Below are positions 59,722 through 64,000 of a stretch of 64,000 nucleotides of DNA, one piece after another. The stretch's first letter is position 1, and each line of letters starts with the position of its first letter. Source of the DNA: Betaproteobacteria bacterium MOLA814 (GTDB lineage: Bacteria; Pseudomonadota; Gammaproteobacteria; Burkholderiales; Burkholderiaceae_C); assembly GCA_000496475.1 (NCBI GenBank), contig AYMW01000002.1:310001-374000 (forward strand), written 5' to 3'. Below the pieces are notes generated by a model. It made no database searches and was not told the DNA's origin. It worked only from the letters and a program-made list of their open reading frames with translations. Made by a program: the position numbers and the translations under genes.

Positions 59722-60120
59722 TCACTGGGGCAATTTTTTTATAAACAACGTCAGCAAAACTGTCTTTCCCAATTCCGCGCCAACTTGCAGGGTTTTCAAC
59801 ACGTATGCAGCCTTCAACAACTGTGAAGCTTGCAAGCTCTTCTCCAACTGCATCGGACTGACGTAGCTCAACGTCGATTAAATTCTGCGGTGGATGTAGA
59901 GCGCCATACAGTCAATAACGTGCTCCAAGGACTGCCTGCGTGTCGCCAATGTCCTGCCGTACAAACGGCCCACTTTCAACCAAACCCAGAAGCTGTCCGT
60001 GAGGAAATTATCCCCACAATCATGCTTGCGAATGACCGAGCTTTTCAGCATGAAGCCCTTCAGTGCTGACAGGAATTGGTGGACGCCGTATTGGGGGCAT
60101 TCAGCTGGGCGTCGCAACAC
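59722..60120 (-). pseudogene. Remnant of an IS3-family transposase (C-terminal part of OrfB)
   Basis: On minus, 59881-60120 reads YGVHQFLS...HDCGDNFLTDSFWVWLKVGRLYGRTLATRRQ. This matches the IS3 OrfB pattern GNCxDNAxxESFWxxLKVGRLYGRxFATRRQA. After a frameshift near 59880 the next frame gives STLSYVSPMQLEKSLQASQL, equivalent to HSTLGYVSPMQFEKxWLAAQ, and ends at a stop at 59722. The catalytic N-terminal two thirds, OrfA and the inverted repeats are not visible. It is a decayed fragment filling the 510 bases between the aconitase and pqqE. Confidence 0.75.
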
Positions 60121-60217
60121 CTTTAACCAAAGGCAAGGTCATTCAGCTTATAAACACTTACAGATGCGATGTCACCAGTCTTAAATTACACGACAAACTT
60201 GGAATAGAAACGTACCG

Positions 60218-61402
60218 CTAAACCGAAGATAGTCGTCGCGAATTAACGGGGTCGCGAAACACCAACGGGTGCTCTTGAGCTTTAACGGTGGCTGCTTCGG
60301 CAACAGCTGCTTGCACTGTATGGTGAAGCGGGCTCAAGCTACAGACTGGGTCGGTTGCGTCAGGGTCGTTGGCCAACATGAAAGCTTGACAGCGACAACC
60401 ACCCAAGTCTTCTTCTTTGTGTGCACAACTTGCACATGGCTCCTTCATCCAACCCGTGCCCCGGTAACGGTTGAAACTATCCGAGTCATACCATATGTCA
60501 CTCAAGCTGGCCTCTTTCACATTGGGGAAAGTGAGTCCAGGCAGCAAGCGTGCCGTATGGCAAGGCAATGCGAAGCCATCGGGCGCAATGGTCATGAACA
60601 TACTGCCCCATCCGTTGACACACTTTTTAACTTTCCCTTCGTGATAGTCCGGTGCTACAAAGAATATTTTCATGGCATCACCAAGCTTGGCTCGCCACGC
60701 CTCAGTTACTTTTTCAGCCTCCTGAAGTTGCGCATGTGTTGGCAACAACTGCGAGCGGTTCACAAACGCCCAAGAATAGTATTGCGTGTTGGCCAGCTCT
60801 AAATACTCGGCCCCTATCTCATGAGCCATGCGAATAATTTCGTCAATATGATCTATGTTCAAGCGATGAATCACCACATTCAAAACCATAGGCCAGCCTT
60901 GGTCCTTGATGATCTTGCCAACTTTATTTTTCAGACTGAATGTTTTTGTATGTGACAAAAAGTCGTTCATCTCCCGCGTCGAATCCTGAAACGACAGCTG
61001 CACATGGTCTAAACCTGCAGCCTTCAGTGCAGCTGCACGCTCTTCGGTCAAACCAACACCTGAGGTGAGTAAGTTGGAATAAAAGCCAAGTCTTTTGGCC
61101 TCGGCAACAATGACCTCAAGGTCGTCGCGTAACAGTGGCTCTCCGCCCGATAAGCCCAGCTGTACGGCACCCAAGGCCCGGCCTTGCTGCAGCACACGTA
61201 TCCAATCGTCAGTGGATATTTCATCGTCATGGTGCGCAAAATCCACAGGGTTGTAACAAAATACACAGTGCAGCGGGCAACGGTAGGTCAGCTCAGCCAG
61301 CAGCCACAAAGGCGGACCAGGACGTGGCTTTATGGCAGGTGCGGACGCGCCAGCGCCCTGGCCAGTGGCCGCAGTTGAACTTACAAGAGGCGTTGTATTC
61401 AT
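60218..61402 (-). CDS. pqqE: PqqA peptide cyclase PqqE (radical SAM)
   Basis: PqqE links the Glu and Tyr side chains of PqqA, the first step of PQQ synthesis. It has 394 residues. The radical SAM cluster motif is YRCPLHCVFCYNP (CxxxCxxC), followed by LGLSGGEPLLR. The SPASM auxiliary-cluster cysteines include ALPCHTARLLPG, EPCASCAHKEEDLGGCRCQ and DPVCSLSP. It lies 4 bases after pqqD and is the last gene of the operon. The N-terminal 25 residues are low complexity. Confidence 0.97.
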   Translation of the reverse strand: MNTTPLVSSTAATGQGAGASAPAIKPRPGPPLWLLAELTYRCPLHCVFCYNPVDFAHHDDEISTDDWIRVLQQGRALGAVQLGLSGGEPLLRDDLEVIVAEAKRLGFYSNLLTSGVGLTEERAAALKAAGLDHVQLSFQDSTREMNDFLSHTKTFSLKNKVGKIIKDQGWPMVLNVVIHRLNIDHIDEIIRMAHEIGAEYLELANTQYYSWAFVNRSQLLPTHAQLQEAEKVTEAWRAKLGDAMKIFFVAPDYHEGKVKKCVNGWGSMFMTIAPDGFALPCHTARLLPGLTFPNVKEASLSDIWYDSDSFNRYRGTGWMKEPCASCAHKEEDLGGCRCQAFMLANDPDATDPVCSLSPLHHTVQAAVAEAATVKAQEHPLVFRDPVNSRRLSSV

Positions 61403-61406
61403 TGAA

Positions 61407-61682
61407 TTACTCCCAAGACAGCCACAGCTGCTCTTTGGCCAAAGTCATAAAAGCCATCACATCGGTTTCAAGACCAGTGGTGGAAAAAGCCTGCTCAAGC
61501 TCAGCCACAACCTCATTAACGGAGCGTTGACCATCGCAGCGTGAAAGAATCTCGCCGGCGGTTTGATTGAGCTTCACCATGCCCTCTGGGTACAGCAACA
61601 CGTGACATTCTTGCGCAGGTTCATACTGCAGCCTAAAACCGGGAGACACACGCGGGATGGACTGCAACGTGAGGGCCGTCAA
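61407..61682 (-). CDS. pqqD: PqqA-binding chaperone PqqD
   Basis: PqqD is the peptide chaperone that presents PqqA to PqqE. It has 91 residues from a TTG at 61682, which overlaps the pqqC stop (TTGA). This gives the usual length, whereas a longer open frame from 61727 runs inside pqqC. Conserved parts are [39 protein letters not shown] and [12 protein letters not shown]. Confidence 0.93.
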   Translation of the reverse strand: MTALTLQSIPRVSPGFRLQYEPAQECHVLLYPEGMVKLNQTAGEILSRCDGQRSVNEVVAELEQAFSTTGLETDVMAFMTLAKEQLWLSWE

Positions 61683-62434
61683 GACGCGACCCCGTACTTT
61701 AATGCAATTGCATCGTTCAGTGCCCACAGAATGTCGAGCTTGAATTGCAACACCTCCAACGCACGCTCCTGCGACACGCGGGTGTTGAAATGCGCCAATG
61801 TAATGGCTAAGCCTTGATCCACATCGCGACGCGCTTGACTGATACGGTTGCGAAAATAACTGAGCCCGTCGGTGTCAATCCATGGGTAGTGCGCAGGCCA
61901 TGTCGCCAACCGTTGCTTGTGAATTTCAGGAGCAAACAACTCGGTTAATGAGGAACACACGGCCTCTTGCCAAGGTGCGCGTCTAGCGAAATTTACATAG
62001 GCATCAACACTAAAACGCACCGCTGGTGCGACATGACGCAAATCAATAACCTCCTCTCGACTCAGACCAACTGCTTGCGCCAAACGCAACCAAGCCTCAA
62101 TGCCACCAGCGTCTTTAACACCAGCCAACTCGAACCCATCGTGATCCAAAATTCGCTGTACCCAGCCACGGCGTACCTCGCCATCTGGACAATTGGACAG
62201 CACAGCGGCATCTTTGATTGGGATGGCTATTTGATAATAAAAACGGTTGGCTACCCAGCCTCGAATTTGCGCTGGTGAGGCGTTACCGCCATTGAGCATT
62301 TTGTTAAACGGGTGGTGTATGTGATAGGCCTGCCCTTGCTCTCTGAGCTTGGCTTCAAATGTGACGTCATCCCAAGCTGTATCGGTATTGGGCGAGATGG
62401 AGCTGGCTTTAATTATTTCTGCACGCATAGTCAT
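61679..62434 (-). CDS. pqqC: Pyrroloquinoline-quinone synthase PqqC
   Basis: PqqC is the cofactor-free oxidase that performs the last ring closure and oxidation to PQQ. It has 251 residues: [14 protein letters not shown] at the active site, [29 protein letters not shown] and, later, [14 protein letters not shown] and [15 protein letters not shown]. The ATG at 62434 overlaps the pqqB stop (ATGA); an ATG two codons later is possible. Confidence 0.97.
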   Translation of the reverse strand: MTMRAEIIKASSISPNTDTAWDDVTFEAKLREQGQAYHIHHPFNKMLNGGNASPAQIRGWVANRFYYQIAIPIKDAAVLSNCPDGEVRRGWVQRILDHDGFELAGVKDAGGIEAWLRLAQAVGLSREEVIDLRHVAPAVRFSVDAYVNFARRAPWQEAVCSSLTELFAPEIHKQRLATWPAHYPWIDTDGLSYFRNRISQARRDVDQGLAITLAHFNTRVSQERALEVLQFKLDILWALNDAIALKYGVAS

Positions 62435-63351
62435 AGCTGTATTTCAGTACCATCTTCACACAGCGCTATGCCAGCAGCAGTTAGTTCGGCACGTTCAGGG
62501 GAGTCTTCATCAAGAATCGGGTTGCTGTTATTGATATGAATCAACATACGGCGAACACTGGATGGTAGTTTTGCCATGGTCTGAACCATACCGTCAGGGC
62601 CAGATTGGGGCAAATGTCCCATACTGCGAGCCGTCTTCTGGCTGAGTCCGAGCGTAATCATTTCGTCATCTGTCCAAAATGTACCGTCAACCATAACGCA
62701 ATCAGCGTTGGCCATAGCAGCCATGATAGGTGGGGTAATTTCACCCAAACCAGGTGCATAAAATAAGCTGGACTTGGTAGTTGTATCAGTAATTAACAAG
62801 CCAATGTTGTCGCCATCAACTGGCGCCTCTCTGTGCGGCGAGTAAGGGGCTGCTTTGCTATTGAGCGCTATAGCTTGGAGCGAGATCCCTTCTACACCGG
62901 GTACATGGAACAGTGCTCCGTCTACAGAAATGCGTTGGCGCTGCACGCCACAAAAATGACTCAAGACACGGAAAATCGGATTACCTTGTAGTAAATCTTG
63001 TTCAACTGGGTCAGTGCACCAAATTGGCATTGGTGTTGGGCGCTCTCGCAGCATGAACAAACCTGTCGTATGGTCTATTTGGCCGTCCATCAGGACCACA
63101 CCGGCAATCGCCGTATCTCGACTGGCACGCCCGGGCTGAAGTATCGGGCTGTTGCGGATTTGCTCCAAGATGTCAGGTGATGCGTTGAACAAAATACCAT
63201 CGGCATCGTTGTCGTTGCGAATAAAAATTGAGGATTGGGTCCGACTTTTAGCACGTACCGTGCCGTTGCGAACGCCAGCACAATTGCGACAATTGCAGTT
63301 CCACTGGGGAAATCCGCCGCCTGCTGCGGCGCCGAGAATAGTAATGCGCAT
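62431..63351 (-). CDS. pqqB: PQQ biosynthesis protein PqqB
   Basis: PqqB is a metallo-beta-lactamase-fold enzyme that hydroxylates or processes the cross-linked tyrosine intermediate. It has 306 residues. It starts [24 protein letters not shown], quoted in part as [13 protein letters not shown], where the CxCxxC zinc site is conserved. It continues with [15 protein letters not shown] and [11 protein letters not shown]. It lies 106 bases after pqqA, with a stable hairpin in that gap. Confidence 0.96.
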   Translation of the reverse strand: MRITILGAAAGGGFPQWNCNCRNCAGVRNGTVRAKSRTQSSIFIRNDNDADGILFNASPDILEQIRNSPILQPGRASRDTAIAGVVLMDGQIDHTTGLFMLRERPTPMPIWCTDPVEQDLLQGNPIFRVLSHFCGVQRQRISVDGALFHVPGVEGISLQAIALNSKAAPYSPHREAPVDGDNIGLLITDTTTKSSLFYAPGLGEITPPIMAAMANADCVMVDGTFWTDDEMITLGLSQKTARSMGHLPQSGPDGMVQTMAKLPSSVRRMLIHINNSNPILDEDSPERAELTAAGIALCEDGTEIQL

Positions 63352-63411
63352 AGTGTGTGCCTCAACAGCCGAAGCTGCTATCGGCTAAAAGGTTGGGCCA
63401 TGAAGAAGAGC

Positions 63412-63437
63412 GGCGCCTGAGCTTTCGCACAGACGCC
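63412..63437 (-). other. GNRA-capped hairpin between pqqA and pqqB
   Basis: On minus, GGCGTCTGTGC and GCTCAGGCGCC close a GAAA tetraloop; nine Watson-Crick pairs, one G-T wobble and one T-T mismatch. No T-run follows, so it more likely protects or processes the pqqA transcript than terminates it. A second smaller hairpin (AGCCGA/TCGGCT, 63367-63386) follows before pqqB. Confidence 0.6.
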
Positions 63438-63456
63438 GTTGGTCATACTTAAAAAA

Positions 63457-63531
63457 TCAGCGCGCAGAAACGTACAAGTTAATCTCAAAACCGAAGCGGA
63501 AATTAATTGCTGATGGAGTTTGCCATGTCAT
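63457..63531 (-). CDS. pqqA: PQQ precursor peptide PqqA
   Basis: This 24-codon gene encodes MTWQTPSAINFRFGFEINLY plus VSAR. It carries the PqqA hallmark Glu-x-x-x-Tyr (Glu16, Tyr20) in the context FEINLY, whose side chains become the PQQ skeleton, and the usual Trp and Arg-x-Gly/Phe surroundings. AAGGA is located 9 bases before the ATG. It is too short for common ORF cut-offs. It is the first gene of pqqABCDE. Confidence 0.93.
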   Translation of the reverse strand: MTWQTPSAINFRFGFEINLYVSAR

Positions 63532-63835
63532 AAACTTCGTCCTTAAAAAAAGGTATCGTCACACCGATTGATGCCAACGGGGATTTTTTTGTCCCAAGCT
63601 CATGTTGGCTTATTGGTGCACGCATGTGGCTAGTGAAAACCCGAAGAATTTGACAATCAGTTTCATATTTCTCAAGTTGATACAAAGCTGTCGGATGATT
63701 GCAGTACTTACCCTAGTCCTGAAGGCCCACACAATCGCTGTGCCAAAATAACAGTCAAGCCCGCACAACACACCAGCTATTGCATCAGTGAGCCAATGTA
63801 ACGATAGCTGCTGCCAATGTGCACTACCATTTGGC
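63532..63835. other. Divergent promoter region between pqqA and the iminopeptidase gene
   Basis: This 304-base region has no credible gene. It should hold the pqqA promoter (minus) and the promoter of the proline iminopeptidase gene (plus). TTGACA occurs at 63649-63654 on plus, but no well-spaced -10 was found. Confidence 0.5.
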
Positions 63836-64000
63836 ATGCGTACACCACAAACAAACGATGCACCAAAGCCTTATTTTCATCAAAATAGGCCACCGTTCAA
63901 TACGTTTAAATTAACAACTGAAAGCATGCACAGCGTCCATGTAGAGGAGTGGGGTAATCCACATGGCATTCCACTGGCATTGCTGCATGGCGGCCCAGGG
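63836..64000 (+). CDS. pip: Proline iminopeptidase, 5' part only (runs off the window)
   Basis: The first 55 codons are visible. They read MRTPQTNDAPKPYFHQ, then PPFNTFKLT, then VEEWGNPHGIPLALLHGGPG. The order of an N-terminal PFxxxxL, the EExGNPxGxP segment and the oxyanion-hole motif HGGPG is typical of proline iminopeptidases (alpha/beta-hydrolases that remove N-terminal proline). The catalytic Ser, Asp and His would lie beyond the window. A second in-frame ATG at 63926 is less likely because it would cut the N-terminal strand. Confidence 0.85.
   Translation, partial: MRTPQTNDAPKPYFHQNRPPFNTFKLTTESMHSVHVEEWGNPHGIPLALLHGGPG

Overview
The window looks like chromosome of a betaproteobacterium of the order Burkholderiales, probably close to Comamonadaceae. 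The reasons are the gene families and orders: an etfB-etfA-acyl-CoA dehydrogenase block beside an MscS channel and a histone-deacetylase-like gene, the complete isc operon, and the ATP-grasp/alpha-E/transglutaminase trio. Base composition is roughly balanced by eye, lower than in most members of that family. This placement is an inference from gene content; no database search was run.

Layout. 1-6.8 kb (+): the 3' part of rpoD, then grpE, dnaK and dnaJ with candidate sigma-32 promoters and intrinsic terminators, then a lytic transglycosylase. 6.9-14.2 kb (-): nitronate monooxygenase, DmdC-like acyl-CoA dehydrogenase, etfA, etfB behind a perfect 24-bp palindrome, an MscS-type channel and a histone-deacetylase-like amidohydrolase. 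14.3-15.7 kb (+): a lipoprotein transglycosylase and a small TIGR02450 protein. 15.8-22.1 kb (-): the transglutaminase/alpha-E/ATP-grasp cluster and a comEC broken by one in-frame TAA. 22.2-31.2 kb: RidA, an unusual voltage-sensor membrane protein, a FAH-family hydrolase, a MATE exporter, DUF599, then a flavodoxin-pirin-DoxX-pirin group divergent from a LysR regulator. 31.3-41.2 kb: a SulP transporter with a universal stress protein, a photolyase operon (DUF2256, DASH cryptochrome, Fe-S photolyase), DUF6172, glutamate dehydrogenase and uvrB.

41.2-48.2 kb (+) holds iscR-iscS-iscU-iscA-hscB-hscA-fdx for iron-sulfur cluster assembly, with an IscR-type operator and a terminator-like hairpin in the iscR leader, followed by dnaQ and tRNA-Val(CAC). 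48.2-54.4 kb is an accessory catabolic stretch with several TTG starts: a two-subunit CoA-transferase, a DMT exporter, an Old Yellow Enzyme, DUF3237 and a cyclase-family hydrolase. 54.7-56.2 kb is distinctly AT-rich and carries two orphan genes, one of which has a stop codon directly after its ATG. fumC and an aconitase follow.

59.7-60.1 kb holds the decayed tail of an IS3-family transposase. 60.2-63.5 kb (-) is a pqqABCDE operon for the cofactor pyrroloquinoline quinone, including a 24-codon pqqA. The window ends inside a proline iminopeptidase gene. No CRISPR array, rRNA or intact mobile element was seen. The items most worth a second look are the voltage-sensor protein, the two in-frame TAA interruptions, the etf palindrome and the iscR leader hairpin.
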